Numbered from the stretch's first letter, positions 1-9,246 are shown. The stretch: 36,504 nt of DNA from an uncultured Thermoleophilia bacterium (GCA_903927755.1 CAIYOD010000166.1:1-36504), one strand, 5' to 3'. Translations and numbers: made by a program. The notes: generated by a model not told the origin, from the sequence alone.

Positions 1-95
1 CGCGGCGCATGCCGCGCCGGCCCGCCCTCTTTCGTGTCAGACAGGAGCAACGCGCGCTGCACGACGGAGTCGTCGAACCGCGCTTCCCCGTCCGG

Positions 96-124
96 TTGAC
101 CGGGTGCTTGGACGCCTCCATACT
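96..124 (+). promoter_or_regulatory. Sigma70-like promoter, candidate leaderless start
   Basis: TTGACC at 96-101 and CATACT at 119-124 are separated by 17 nt. The -10 hexamer ends 7 nt before the ATG at 132, so the expected transcription start falls on or next to the start codon. No Shine-Dalgarno sequence precedes that ATG. This suggests a leaderless mRNA for the beta-helix gene. Confidence 0.45.
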
Positions 125-131
125 GGCGCCG

Positions 132-1391
132 ATGAATCGAGCTTCCAGAGGCACGATTGTTGCCCTCAGCCTGGCGTGTGTGGCGCTGATGGCCGTAGCC
201 ATCGTCATCGCCACCAGGCCGCCGGGAGTGGCCGAATCTCTCACGAGCGACCTGAACGTGCGCTCTTTTGGCGCGCGGGGTGACGGATCGACTGACGACT
301 CGCACGCCTTCGCGAGGGCGCTCGCAGCGGCGGCGAAGTCGGGCCGTCGCCTCGTCGTTCCGGCCGGCATCTACCGTGTGGGTCAGGTCTCCATTCCGGA
401 CGGAGTCCGCCTCAAGGGCGCCGGTCGGTCGGTCACCTGGCTCAAGGGCCAGCTCGTCTTCCGCAGCGACCAGCGCATCAGCGATCTCAAGATCGGCGAC
501 GCCGGCCTCTGCGCGGTGCGCAACGCCGACGGCGCCGCCCGCACCATCTTCACACGGTGCCGATTCAGGGGCGGCGGCGGAGCGTCGGTGAACGAGGCGG
601 TCGTCGGCCTGGGCTATCGCGGCGACTGCAGCGCGATCCTGTTCAAGGGCTGTGAAGTGGAATGCAATCTGGGCGTCGAGAACGCAGAGTTCAGCAGGTC
701 CTTCAACGACATCACGATCTTCGAGACGACCGGTGCGCACGTCAGGGGCGTGACGTTCGACGGCTGCCACGTGGGCGTCTGGAACGGCGTGCGCAGCGGG
801 TCGCCGCGCATGGGCCTCGAGTGCTACGTGGTCAGTCGAGCGGAGGGGGGCAGCGGCCGCGGCTACGAGCACATTACGGTGCGCGGGTGCACGTTCGAGG
901 CCACCGATATCCACTGCATCGACCTCGCGGACGCCGCCGACGGGCGTGCCAACGGCGTCCTCATCGAGGACTGCCTGCTGAAGGGCGGCGGCAAGGCGAT
1001 GGCGAAGTGGGGCTACACCATCTGCATCGAGAGCCCGAAGGGGGTCGTCATCCGCGGCAACACCATCTGGCGCGGAAGCTGGCAGACGCTGAACTTCGCC
1101 CATCCGCACAGCACCGGCCCTGGGACGATCGTCACGGGCAACCGCTTCAATCTGACGCGCGACAACGGCATCACGACCCTCCAGTACAATCCGATCTTCA
1201 TCACCGGCCAGTACGTCAGGTTCACGAGGAACACGGTTTCCTTCGACGGGCAGCATCGCTACGCCATCCAGCTGAACAACGCATCGCACTGCACGATCAG
1301 CGGCAACCGCTTCCGGATAGGTCCCCGCCGCATCTACCAGACCTACAACGTGTGTCGGTACAACGCCGTCTTCGGCAATACGATCGACTAG
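132..1391 (+). CDS. Exported right-handed beta-helix protein (pectate-lyase-3-like)
   Basis: This 419-residue protein probably binds or cleaves a polysaccharide at the cell surface. Residues 9-28 form a hydrophobic N-terminal signal or anchor helix. Residues 43-60 (VRSFGARGDGSTDDSHAF) are the classic opening motif of the Pectate_lyase_3 fold. The rest is rich in short repeats of the G-N-x-hydrophobic kind expected for beta-helix rungs, for example VIRGNTIW, IVTGNRF and TISGNRF. The frame stays open upstream to position 9, but the ATG at 132 places the signal helix at the terminus and sits just after a promoter. It lies 42 bp before the O-antigen-ligase-like gene. Catalytic residues cannot be assigned by eye, so a lyase, hydrolase or non-enzymatic role is open. 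Confidence 0.8.
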   Translation: MNRASRGTIVALSLACVALMAVAIVIATRPPGVAESLTSDLNVRSFGARGDGSTDDSHAFARALAAAAKSGRRLVVPAGIYRVGQVSIPDGVRLKGAGRSVTWLKGQLVFRSDQRISDLKIGDAGLCAVRNADGAARTIFTRCRFRGGGGASVNEAVVGLGYRGDCSAILFKGCEVECNLGVENAEFSRSFNDITIFETTGAHVRGVTFDGCHVGVWNGVRSGSPRMGLECYVVSRAEGGSGRGYEHITVRGCTFEATDIHCIDLADAADGRANGVLIEDCLLKGGGKAMAKWGYTICIESPKGVVIRGNTIWRGSWQTLNFAHPHSTGPGTIVTGNRFNLTRDNGITTLQYNPIFITGQYVRFTRNTVSFDGQHRYAIQLNNASHCTISGNRFRIGPRRIYQTYNVCRYNAVFGNTID

Positions 1392-1421
1392 CGCTCACAG
1401 TCCGAACGCCCGCGAAGCCGG

Positions 1422-1427
1422 TAGAAT
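1422..1427 (+). promoter_or_regulatory. -10-like hexamer, candidate leaderless start
   Basis: TAGAAT lies exactly 6 nt before the GTG start at 1434. There is no Shine-Dalgarno sequence and no good -35 at the usual distance. The spacing matches leaderless actinobacterial promoters. Confidence 0.35.
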
Positions 1428-1433
1428 CAGGTC

Positions 1434-2702
1434 GTGGGCTCCCTGACACGCATCACGTACGTCCTCTTGGTCGCGTACACGACGGCCGCCATCGTCTACT
1501 GGGAGGGCGGGCTACCGGAATTCAGCGCCGGACCGGTCAACGTCACCTTGTTCGATCTGCTCATGCTCGCGGCTGTGATCCTTCTCGCTCGTGAACTGAC
1601 CCTGGAGGGCGGGTTGGCCATCCCGCGCGGGAATCGGGCGGTGCTGGCCTTCGTGCTGCTGTACTGCGGGTACCAGCTGGCTGTCGTGCTGCCCGTGGCC
1701 GTGGTCTTCCACGGCCTTGACCCGGTCACCGTCATCCGCTCGCTGGAGGACCGGATTGCGCTGCTCCTGGTGCCTTTCGTTTACCTTGTCGTGGCCAAGT
1801 ACATGCCGGAGCGGCGGATCATCGCCTGGGTCAACGCCGCCGCCCTCTTCCTCGTCGCATATGCGTTGTACCGCTACGCCACCATCGGCATCGTGGGCGA
1901 GACGGACGCCGGAGCCTTCCGCGTCCGCGAATTGTGGGGCGGCGCCACGCTGCTGTTCGGCTTCCTGATCCTGACGTCGCTGTTCCTCTGCCGCCCGACC
2001 GTGTGGTCCTACGCGATGGCGGTCGCCGGCCTTCTGGGCATGGCGCTCACCAACCACCGGTCCGCTTATCTGGCGCTGCTCCTCACGATCCCCCCGCTGC
2101 TCATCAGCTCGCGGAGGGCCGCGCGGCGGCTCGTGGTGATGGGCGTCGTGGTGGTCTGCGCCGGCGGGCTTGTGTTCATGCTCGCGCCCACGGTCAGGCA
2201 AAGCGTGGCGTACTCCTTCGAGACGATCGTCAATCCCGGCTCGGATCAGAACGCCCAGGACAGGGTCGACCGCTCCCGTCTCGGCCTTGAGTACTTCGCC
2301 GCTCACCCCCTCGGCGACTACACATGGAGCCAGCGCTACTACCTCGTGGACGTGGGCGCCGACACGTTCGAGCCGCACAACTTCATCGTGCAACTACTCG
2401 GCCAGCAAGGGATCATCGCGTTCGCGTTCTTCATGGGCATGATCGCATCCGCGGTGGCTGTGGCCTGGGCCGGTCGGCGGGACCGTGCCAGCGCGGTGAT
2501 GCTTGCGTACCTCGCCTACTACCTGGTCTTCTGCCTGTTCAACACCAGCCTGCTGAACGCGAACAACATCCTGCTGCTCATCCTCCCCCTGGCGATGATC
2601 CTCAGCCGCAACGCCCTGCTACGGAGCGAGCAGGAGGAGCCCGCCGCCTTGCCGCTTCCGTTGAAGAAGGGCTTGCTTCCGGCTTCGGACGCCCTTCGAT
2701 GA
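1434..2702 (+). CDS. O-antigen ligase/polymerase family membrane protein
   Basis: This 422-residue polytopic membrane protein has about ten hydrophobic segments spread over most of its length. It carries the Wzy_C-type signature: a large loop before the last helices with EPHNFIVQLLGQQG (P314-H315-N316), preceded by a region with TNHRSAYLALLL. Members of this family polymerise undecaprenyl-linked repeat units or ligate finished glycan in the periplasm or outer face of the membrane. The GTG start at 1434 is chosen because it precedes the first helix directly and no earlier start is plausible. The stop overlaps the next glycosyltransferase gene by 4 bp (ATGA), so the two are co-translated. Ligase and polymerase cannot be told apart from sequence alone. 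Confidence 0.8.
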   Translation: MGSLTRITYVLLVAYTTAAIVYWEGGLPEFSAGPVNVTLFDLLMLAAVILLARELTLEGGLAIPRGNRAVLAFVLLYCGYQLAVVLPVAVVFHGLDPVTVIRSLEDRIALLLVPFVYLVVAKYMPERRIIAWVNAAALFLVAYALYRYATIGIVGETDAGAFRVRELWGGATLLFGFLILTSLFLCRPTVWSYAMAVAGLLGMALTNHRSAYLALLLTIPPLLISSRRAARRLVVMGVVVVCAGGLVFMLAPTVRQSVAYSFETIVNPGSDQNAQDRVDRSRLGLEYFAAHPLGDYTWSQRYYLVDVGADTFEPHNFIVQLLGQQGIIAFAFFMGMIASAVAVAWAGRRDRASAVMLAYLAYYLVFCLFNTSLLNANNILLLILPLAMILSRNALLRSEQEEPAALPLPLKKGLLPASDALR

Positions 2703-3832
2703 CGTCCGCCTTTGAGTCGCGGAGGCCACGCCGGGTCCTGCTCGCGAATGTGAGCCTCGCCAACGGAGGTCTGGAGCGACAACTCCTCCTCCTTGCCCGC
2801 AATCTGCCGTCGTGGTGGACGGTGCGCCTCTGGACCCTTGAAGGTGGCCCGTACGAAGAGAGCTTCAAAGAAGCCGGCATTCCGTGGAGGTGTCGCCGCC
2901 GTCACTGGCGCTCCGATCCTCTGCCCGCGATCGACCTCGGGTTCGCCATGCGGGACTGGCGGCCCGACATCGTGCATGCGTGGCACTGGATGCCTGCCGC
3001 CGCCGCCGTGCCCAGCGCCAGATTGCTCGGCATCCCGCTGGTGGATGGCTCCATTCGCATGGGCTCGGTACCACGAGACCGCGGGCGCCCACGCCGCAGC
3101 ATCATGCGATGGGCCACAGTGGTCGTGGCCAACAGTCAGGCGGGTCTGGATGCATGGCGAGTCGGGCCGGAGAAGGGCCGAGTCGTCTACAACGCCTTCG
3201 ATGAGGAACGGCTTCGCGCCGATCAGCAGTCACGGGCGTCGGCGACCACGCACGACCGTCTGACCGCAGTCATGGCGGCGCGCATGGACGACCCCCAGAA
3301 GGACTACGGCGTCGTCCTCGAGGCGGCGCGCCTGCTCGAAGGGCGTTCTCCCGGCACGTGGCGCTTCCTGCTCGTGGGCAACCAGGCTCGCCGCAGCGAT
3401 TCTCTCGTCTCGGCTGCCGCGGGGCTGGTCGATGCGGGGGTCGTCACATTCGTCGACGCCGGATTGGAGCCCATCGGGGTGGTCCGGACGTGCGATGTGG
3501 GCGTCCTGATGACCGATCCGGCAGTGCGGGCGGAGGGGTGTTCCAATGCCATCATGGAGTACATGGCGTGCGGGCTTCCGGTCGTCTGCTCGGACACCGG
3601 TGGGTCCTCTGAGCTCGTCCACGACGGCAGAGAGGGCTACGTCATCGCACCACACGACGCGGAGGGACTCGCGGCTCGACTTCACGTGCTTGCGCTGCAT
3701 CCGGAGCTGCGATCGAGCATGGGGGCGGCCGGTCGACGGAGGATCACGCGGGAGTTCAGCGTGGAACGCATGGTGTCCGACTACGTCGGCATCTATGAGG
3801 ATGCCATCGAACGATATGCGAGGATCCGGTGA
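2699..3832 (+). CDS. GT4 family glycosyltransferase
   Basis: This cytoplasmic GT-B fold glycosyltransferase of 377 residues transfers a sugar from a nucleotide-sugar donor onto a growing lipid-linked glycan. The N-terminal half opens with NVSLANGGLERQLLLLARNLP, the Gly-rich acceptor-side loop of GT4 enzymes. The C-terminal half has the donor-binding E-x7-E motif in EGCSNAIMEYMACGLPVV, followed by the typical EL-x-HDG-x-EGY-x-I segment. The ATG at 2699 overlaps the previous stop (ATGA), which fixes the start although the frame is open far upstream. Its own stop overlaps the next GTG in the same way. No strong Shine-Dalgarno is seen, which fits translational coupling. The sugar specificity cannot be read from the sequence. 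Confidence 0.85.
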   Translation: MTSAFESRRPRRVLLANVSLANGGLERQLLLLARNLPSWWTVRLWTLEGGPYEESFKEAGIPWRCRRRHWRSDPLPAIDLGFAMRDWRPDIVHAWHWMPAAAAVPSARLLGIPLVDGSIRMGSVPRDRGRPRRSIMRWATVVVANSQAGLDAWRVGPEKGRVVYNAFDEERLRADQQSRASATTHDRLTAVMAARMDDPQKDYGVVLEAARLLEGRSPGTWRFLLVGNQARRSDSLVSAAAGLVDAGVVTFVDAGLEPIGVVRTCDVGVLMTDPAVRAEGCSNAIMEYMACGLPVVCSDTGGSSELVHDGREGYVIAPHDAEGLAARLHVLALHPELRSSMGAAGRRRITREFSVERMVSDYVGIYEDAIERYARIR

Positions 3833-5553
3833 CACCCAGTGCCGAGTGGTCCGAACCGCGCCGGGATCGCCTGCGCGTGAGTGTTCGCCTGGACAGCGCC
3901 GAAGTGCCGCGTTGGATCATCCTGCTCCTCGAAGCGCTGGCCGGTTCGGATCGGCTGGAGCTCACGGGCGTCGCATTTCCCGCGGCGGCCGGGGAGGAGC
4001 CGCCGCCGGTGACGCCGGGCCGTCATGCGCTTGCCGCGCTCACCCTTGGCCGGTTCGACGAGCGGGTGTTCTCGAGCCGGGCGGTGCTGTCCACGTCCGC
4101 GGATGCATCCTCCTGGGCGCGGAGGAACGGGGTCCGCATCGAATTCGGTGACCCGGCCGATGTGCGGGCGGTCGCCGACGGCGGATCGCCCGTGCCCAAC
4201 GTGGTCATCGATCTCCGTGAGCCTGCTGCAGCGCATGCTCACCCGTACCCGGCCGATGTGACGGCGTGGAGAGTGACGGGCGTTCCGACGCGGCCGGGAT
4301 GGTCCGGAGCCGTCGAGCCGTCCGGGATCGTTCGTTCTGTGGTGTCCGGCGACCCGACCTTGGCCGTTGAGGTGCGGCTCGTGACGCCCGTCGGCGAGGC
4401 GACCTTGGCACGAGCAGTCTGCCCAACGCATCCTTGTTCACTGGTGATGACGGCGGCGTACTTGGGTGTATCGGCTCTTCAGCTGCTGCTCGGCGAGCTC
4501 GAGAGGTCTCAGCAGGATGGGCTTCTGGACACGCGAGCGATCTCCGACGTTGAGGAGGAGCCTGACGGAGCGGCGACCGCCTCGCAGACCGCAGGGCTGT
4601 GCGGCGACCTGTCAGCCGGTCTTGGGTATGTCGCCCGTTCGGTGGCGTGGGGCGCCCGGGGGCTCGGTTGGGTCCGTCAGTGGTATCTCCTGTTAGGGAT
4701 CGACGCGGGCGATGGCCTCGACGTCGGTCTGGCGGACATGAGGCCTCTGGCGCCGCCTCCGGGACACTTCTGGGCCGATCCGCATGTCGTCACCGACGGG
4801 GAGCTGACCCACGTATTCTTCGAGGACTTCCACTACTCAGACCAGAAGGGCCGCATCTCGAGGTTCACGCTCGACTCGGCAGGCAGGCCCGGTCCGGCGC
4901 GGATCGTCCTGGAGACCGACGCGCACCTTTCTTACCCGTTCGTCTTTCGCCACGGGGGACGGCTGTTCATGATCCCGGAAAGCGCGGGGAGCAGGACTGT
5001 CGACCTGTACGAGTGCACGCGCACGCCCGACGAGTGGACGTTTCGTCGCAGTCTGCTGACCGCGGTGTCTCTGGTGGACGCCACCGTGGTCGAGTGGGGC
5101 GGCCGCTGGTGGATGTTCGCCTCCTTGGAGCAGCCATTCGGGCTTCGTGGCGCGGACGTGTTGTTGTTGTACAGCGCGGACGACCCTGTGATCGGTGAGT
5201 GGACGCTGCACCCGGCCAGCCCGATAGCGGCTGATGTGAGGCATTCGAGGTCTGCGGGTGCGCTTTTCGTGCACGACGGGCGCCTCTTTCGCCCCTCGCA
5301 GGACGGCTCTCACGACTACGGGTGGGGGGTCGCGATCAATGAAGTCCTGTCGCTGACTGCCGACGATTACACCGAACGATGCGCGCGTGTGCTGACACCG
5401 CCGCCCGGCGTCCGGATGCGCGGAACTCATACGCTCAACCGCGCCGGTCGTGTGACCGTGATGGACGCGTGGCAATGGGTCCCTCGTGCGTCCGCTGCCT
5501 TCCGTGCTGGTCGGCGTGCCGCCGCTCTTCCGGCCGGCGAGTTGCCTGCTTGA
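3829..5553 (+). CDS. GINT1-like beta-propeller protein with formyltransferase-like N-terminus (copy 1)
   Basis: This 574-residue soluble protein belongs to the bacterial group resembling the N-terminal domain of plant GINT1 (glucosamine inositolphosphorylceramide transferase), a five-bladed propeller related to the GH43/GH32 fold. The propeller spans about residues 285-565. It shows FWADPH (314-319), FFEDFHY, DAHLSYPFVF, LFMIPES, WWMF, and repeated blade ends such as GRLFRPSQDG. Residues 15-60 resemble the start of a formyltransferase-type fold, weakly. GTG at 3829 overlaps the preceding stop (GTGA). It converges on the GT4 operon with only 7 bp between stops. A divergent paralogue lies at 9299-10930. 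These proteins occur in polysaccharide loci. Whether this one transfers a sugar, hydrolyses a linkage or binds glycan is unknown. Confidence 0.65.
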   Translation: MTPSAEWSEPRRDRLRVSVRLDSAEVPRWIILLLEALAGSDRLELTGVAFPAAAGEEPPPVTPGRHALAALTLGRFDERVFSSRAVLSTSADASSWARRNGVRIEFGDPADVRAVADGGSPVPNVVIDLREPAAAHAHPYPADVTAWRVTGVPTRPGWSGAVEPSGIVRSVVSGDPTLAVEVRLVTPVGEATLARAVCPTHPCSLVMTAAYLGVSALQLLLGELERSQQDGLLDTRAISDVEEEPDGAATASQTAGLCGDLSAGLGYVARSVAWGARGLGWVRQWYLLLGIDAGDGLDVGLADMRPLAPPPGHFWADPHVVTDGELTHVFFEDFHYSDQKGRISRFTLDSAGRPGPARIVLETDAHLSYPFVFRHGGRLFMIPESAGSRTVDLYECTRTPDEWTFRRSLLTAVSLVDATVVEWGGRWWMFASLEQPFGLRGADVLLLYSADDPVIGEWTLHPASPIAADVRHSRSAGALFVHDGRLFRPSQDGSHDYGWGVAINEVLSLTADDYTERCARVLTPPPGVRMRGTHTLNRAGRVTVMDAWQWVPRASAAFRAGRRAAALPAGELPA

Positions 5554-5560
5554 ACGGGGA

Positions 5561-6796
5561 TCAGGCGGGACGCAGCACCTGGTCGTAGACGGCGAGCAGG
5601 GCGTCCGTGTGCCGACGCGGCGCGAACAGCTCTCGGGCGCGGTCACCGGCCGCCTGTCCCATTCGATCGGCCAGCTCAGGAGAGTCCGCGAGCAGGCGAA
5701 GGGCGCGTGCGAGTCCAGGTGCGTCGCCGGCCTGGACGAGGAGACCGTCGATCCCGTCGCGGATCTGCTCGGGGATCCCGCCCATCCGAGTGGCAACGAC
5801 GGGCCGGCCGAGCATCATGGCCTCGAGCACGGCCATCGGGGCGTTCTCGACGCACTCGGAAGGGATGACTGCGGCGCGGCAGTTCCGGATCAGCGCATCG
5901 ATGTCGTCGCCGCCGAGCCGTCCGACGAAGTCGACGTTCGGCGGGGCGGATGCGCGAAGCGCGGGGCCGAGCGGCCCATCTCCTGCGATGACCAGCTTGA
6001 CTCGCGCGAGTCCGGCTGCATGAAGCAGCGTCGGAAGTCCCTTTTCGTGCGCCAGACGCCCGGCGTACACGAAGGTGTCGCCCGCGGAGGCGTGGCCATC
6101 AGCGATGCATTCGGGCACGGCGTTGGGGACGACGTGTATCGGCGTGTGGCGAAACGCGTCCACGGCGACTCGAGCAGCGAGATGGCGGCTCGGGGAAATG
6201 AACGCCTGCACGAGCGACTCATAGCGGACCACGCTTTCTCGCCAGAACAATTCGGTCGCTGCGAGGGCGCTCCTCGACAAGCTCCGATGCACGCAGCGAT
6301 TGAGCACGCACGGCAGATAGTCGATGTGACCGCAGCGGGGGGGATCGCAGGCCTCGCGGTCACCGAGCAGGAGTACGTCTCCGGGGCAGACCGGGTGATG
6401 GTCGTGGAGCGTCTGCGTGACGGGCACACCCGCCCGCTTGGCCTCCGCGAGGATGGACGGCGAGATCTGGCGGTGGATGCCGTGTACGTGGACCAGATGA
6501 GGCCGAAAATCACGCAGGAGGCGTGCGAAGCGCCGGGCTGCCTCCCTGTTCCAGAACATGCGCCCGGCGGCGAGGGCGCGCTGCCGAACGGGGAGAGTGC
6601 TGTCTATCCCGATCTCGAGGTAGGGAGTGAAGTAGTCCGCCCAGGGAGACGGATCGTTCTCCGGGTGTTGCGTCGAGAAATGGGCGATCTCATGTCCGGC
6701 CGACTCGAGCCAGTCGATCTCGTCGAGCATGACGCGTTCCTGACCCCCTCGGCGATACCAGAATTTGTTGGCGACGATGATGCGCAAGTTGCTCAC
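5561..6796 (-). CDS. GT4 family glycosyltransferase (paralogue A1)
   Basis: This 411-residue GT-B glycosyltransferase is the last gene of a three-gene minus-strand operon. It begins IIVANKFWYRRGGQERVML, with the Gly-rich acceptor loop. It has a Cys/His-rich stretch in the N-domain (HDHHPVCP, CDPPRCG, PCVLNRC) and ends with the donor motif ENAPMAVLE (E-x7-E). The GTG at 6796 overlaps the preceding stop (GTGA), which fixes the start. It is a close paralogue of the first gene of the operon (7932-9182): both share long identical runs such as PYLEIGI, LLRDFRP and HVHGIHRQ. The four shared cysteines could bind metal or form a structural loop. The two copies probably add related sugars or act on related acceptors. 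Confidence 0.85.
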   Translation of the reverse strand: MSNLRIIVANKFWYRRGGQERVMLDEIDWLESAGHEIAHFSTQHPENDPSPWADYFTPYLEIGIDSTLPVRQRALAAGRMFWNREAARRFARLLRDFRPHLVHVHGIHRQISPSILAEAKRAGVPVTQTLHDHHPVCPGDVLLLGDREACDPPRCGHIDYLPCVLNRCVHRSLSRSALAATELFWRESVVRYESLVQAFISPSRHLAARVAVDAFRHTPIHVVPNAVPECIADGHASAGDTFVYAGRLAHEKGLPTLLHAAGLARVKLVIAGDGPLGPALRASAPPNVDFVGRLGGDDIDALIRNCRAAVIPSECVENAPMAVLEAMMLGRPVVATRMGGIPEQIRDGIDGLLVQAGDAPGLARALRLLADSPELADRMGQAAGDRARELFAPRRHTDALLAVYDQVLRPA

Positions 6797-7935
6797 ACCC
6801 TTGGCTGGAACGCGCGCGCGCTCCGTGTCCGCGCGGAAAGAGCGGCTTCGTAGACTGCGAGCGTGGCCTCCGCGATCGTGTCCCAGTCGAATTCCTCCCG
6901 GACCCGTGCGGCGGCTGCGACGCCGAGACGCTCACGGAGGGCGCCGTCCTCGGCGAGACGGGACAATGCAGCGCTCAGGGACTTCGGGTCGCGCGCCGGA
7001 AACAGCACGCCCGCCGGTGGGAGACCGAGGGCCTCGCGATTGCCGGGGATGTCGCTGGCGGCGACCGCGCACCGTAGGGACATCGCCTCGAGCAGACTCA
7101 ATGACACGCCTTCGATCTCAGAGGGAATGGCGAAGATGAGCGCCGACGAGTACAGCTCCTCGAGGGGTGGGCCGTGAAGATACCCGGGGAAGAGGACGCT
7201 CGGCCCGGCGATGTCGCGAAGGCGTGCGATGTAGGTGTCGGTGAAGCTCGTGTCGCCGACAAGCACGAGATGTGTCTCCGGCAGGGCGGCCGCGTGAGCC
7301 ACGATGAGGTCCTCCAGGCACTTCTCCGGACTCAATCGACCGACCGCCAGCACGTAGCGGCCCGGCTTCAGGCCAAGCTCGGCCAGGGTCGGACCCGGTG
7401 GTCGCCACTCCAGCCTGCCTGGTCCGTTGGGAATGTGCCGGACGGAGCGGTGATACCGCTGTCTGATGTGCGCTGTGCCGGCCTCTGAGACTGCGATCAG
7501 TGCGTCGGCGGACTTGATGCTCACGTACTCGCTCAGACGCAGGAAGGCGCGCGCTCCCGGCCCCCACTTGGAGCGCTTGTAGTCGAAGGAGTGGAAGGTC
7601 AGCACCGTCGGTCGCAGTCGCAGAGCGTGGGCCAGGGGGAGCAGCACTCCTGGTCCCATAGCATGGACGTGGAGGAGGTCGAAGCCGCCGCGAGATGCGT
7701 GCAGAAGCGACAGGGCGGTGTGCGAGAGGGCCTCTCCGTTGCGCCCGCCATATGAAGGGAGCGCGATCACGTTGACGCCATCGACGACCTGGGAATCAGT
7801 CACGTACTCGCGGCGCGCGTAGACGGTGACGTCGACGCCCAGACGAACCAGGCGAGGGTAGAGTTCCTCGACGTGGCGTTCGATCCCGCCCGGCACGCCG
7901 GGCATTCCGCGCGAACCGACAACCGCCACCCTCAT
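6793..7935 (-). CDS. GT4 family glycosyltransferase (middle gene of operon)
   Basis: This 380-residue GT-B enzyme lies between the two near-duplicate GT4 genes. Its start reads MRVAVVGSRGMPGVPGGIE, the nucleotide-sugar transferase loop seen in EpsF/WcaL-type GT4 proteins. The donor site is EGVSLSLLE (E-x7-E). A further ATG lies eight codons upstream, but the ATG at 7935 overlaps the upstream stop as ATGA and directly precedes the first beta strand, so it is preferred. The stop overlaps the GTG of the next gene. It is clearly less similar to its two neighbours than they are to each other. A Golgi-independent, cytoplasmic-face role in glycan repeat-unit assembly is inferred from context. Confidence 0.85.
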   Translation of the reverse strand: MRVAVVGSRGMPGVPGGIERHVEELYPRLVRLGVDVTVYARREYVTDSQVVDGVNVIALPSYGGRNGEALSHTALSLLHASRGGFDLLHVHAMGPGVLLPLAHALRLRPTVLTFHSFDYKRSKWGPGARAFLRLSEYVSIKSADALIAVSEAGTAHIRQRYHRSVRHIPNGPGRLEWRPPGPTLAELGLKPGRYVLAVGRLSPEKCLEDLIVAHAAALPETHLVLVGDTSFTDTYIARLRDIAGPSVLFPGYLHGPPLEELYSSALIFAIPSEIEGVSLSLLEAMSLRCAVAASDIPGNREALGLPPAGVLFPARDPKSLSAALSRLAEDGALRERLGVAAAARVREEFDWDTIAEATLAVYEAALSARTRSARAFQPRV

Positions 7936-9182
7936 CGGCCGTTGCCCCCGGTGCCGCATCTCCGAAGGACGTCGTCGTAGATGCGAAGAAGCCCATCGGT
8001 ATGCGTGCTCGGGCGAAACCGTGTCTCTGCTCGATGCCGCGCGGCTCTGCCCAGTGAGTCAGCGAGGCTCGCGTCGGCGGAGAGGACTCGCAGCGCCGCA
8101 GCGAGTCCGACCACATCGCCGGCGTTGAACAGGAATCCTTCCCGACCATCCCGGATCTGCTCAGGGATCCCGCCGATCCTGCTGGCGATGACCGGGCGTG
8201 CAAGCGCCATCGGCTCGAGCACGGCCATCGGCGCGTTCTCGGGCCATTCCGAGGGGACCACCGCCGCCCTCGCCGAGGCCAGGAGCGCGTCCACAGTGGT
8301 TCCGTCCACGTGACCAACAAACCGTGTGCCCTGCGGGGCTGAGCGCATCAGGTCGTCGTGCAGAGGGCCGGTTCCCGCCACGACGAGCGGCACGCCGGCA
8401 AGCGCGGTGGCTCTCAGCAACGACGGCAACCCCTTCTCACGCGACAGTCGACCGGCATAGACGAAATCGCCGCCGGATCCCAGCTGCGCGGCGCTCCTGG
8501 GAGGCACCTGGATGGCGTTTGGGAGCACATGGATGGGGCGGTGTCGGAGGCCGCCGCGCGAGACCATGTCTGACAGGTACCGGCTCGGCGAGATGAAGGC
8601 GTCGATGAGCGCCTCATAGCGGACCACCCACCTGCGCCACAGCAGCTCGGCCGCGCCCAAGGCGCTCCTCGGTCTGCTCCTCTGAATGCAGTGGTAGAGT
8701 GCGCACGGAAGGACGTTGACCCTTCCGCACCGAGGGGGATCACAAGCGATCGCGCCGCCGCGGAGGAGATCGTCGGCAGGGCAGATCGGATGGTAGTCAT
8801 GCAGGGACTGCACGACGGGGACGCGCGCTGCGTGCGCCTGCTGCAGGATGGACGGCGACAGCTGCCTGTGGATGCCGTGGACATGCACGATATCCGGCCG
8901 GAAGTCGCGCAGCAGATGTGCGAAGCGGCGTCCTGCTTCGAAGCTCCAGAACATGCGCCCGGCGGCAGTCGCCTTGTCCCGCAAGGAGATTCCGGACTCG
9001 ATGCCGATCTCGAGATACGGGACGAAGTAGTCCGACCACGGAGACGCGTCGTTCTCGGGGTGCGTGGCCGAGAAATGGGCCACCTCGTGCCCGGCGGCTT
9101 CGAGCCAGGCGATCTCGTCGAACATCACCCGCTCGAGACCGGCCCGGCGGTACCAGAACTTGTTGGCCACCAAGATGCGCAT
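7932..9182 (-). CDS. GT4 family glycosyltransferase (paralogue A2)
   Basis: This 416-residue GT-B glycosyltransferase is the first gene of the minus-strand operon. It starts MRILVANKFWYRRAGLERVM and shares almost the whole layout of the 5561-6796 gene, including the Cys-rich stretch (HDYHPICP, CDPPRCG, PCALYHC) and the ENAPMAVLE donor motif. The ATG at 9182 is preceded by GAGGAGAAG about 8 nt away, a good ribosome binding site. An extended -10 (TGATAGACT) lies about 55 nt upstream. It is divergent from the second GINT1-like gene, with 116 bp between the starts. The two paralogues lie in the same orientation around the middle GT4 gene, which makes them direct repeats able to recombine. Confidence 0.86.
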   Translation of the reverse strand: MRILVANKFWYRRAGLERVMFDEIAWLEAAGHEVAHFSATHPENDASPWSDYFVPYLEIGIESGISLRDKATAAGRMFWSFEAGRRFAHLLRDFRPDIVHVHGIHRQLSPSILQQAHAARVPVVQSLHDYHPICPADDLLRGGAIACDPPRCGRVNVLPCALYHCIQRSRPRSALGAAELLWRRWVVRYEALIDAFISPSRYLSDMVSRGGLRHRPIHVLPNAIQVPPRSAAQLGSGGDFVYAGRLSREKGLPSLLRATALAGVPLVVAGTGPLHDDLMRSAPQGTRFVGHVDGTTVDALLASARAAVVPSEWPENAPMAVLEPMALARPVIASRIGGIPEQIRDGREGFLFNAGDVVGLAAALRVLSADASLADSLGRAARHRAETRFRPSTHTDGLLRIYDDVLRRCGTGGNGR

Positions 9183-9237
9183 GCTGCTGCTTCTCCTCGC
9201 CTCCCCATGTCGCGGTGGGCCGGCTGGAGGCAGTCGG

Positions 9238-9246
9238 AGTCTATCA
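9238..9246 (-). promoter_or_regulatory. Extended -10 promoter of the GT4 operon
   Basis: On the minus strand the sequence reads TGATAGACT, a TGn extension joined to a TANNNT hexamer. It lies about 55 nt upstream of the ATG at 9182. There is no convincing -35, as is usual for extended -10 promoters. Confidence 0.35.

Noticed and set aside
1-16. Small hairpin CGCGGC-GCAT-GCCGCG at the window edge
   Set aside because: Only a 6-bp stem and no visible upstream gene, so a terminator cannot be supported.
5486-6853. Plus-strand frame opposite the GT4 gene
   Set aside because: It overlaps the end of the GINT1-like gene and mirrors GT4 codons; the GT4 motifs are on the minus strand.
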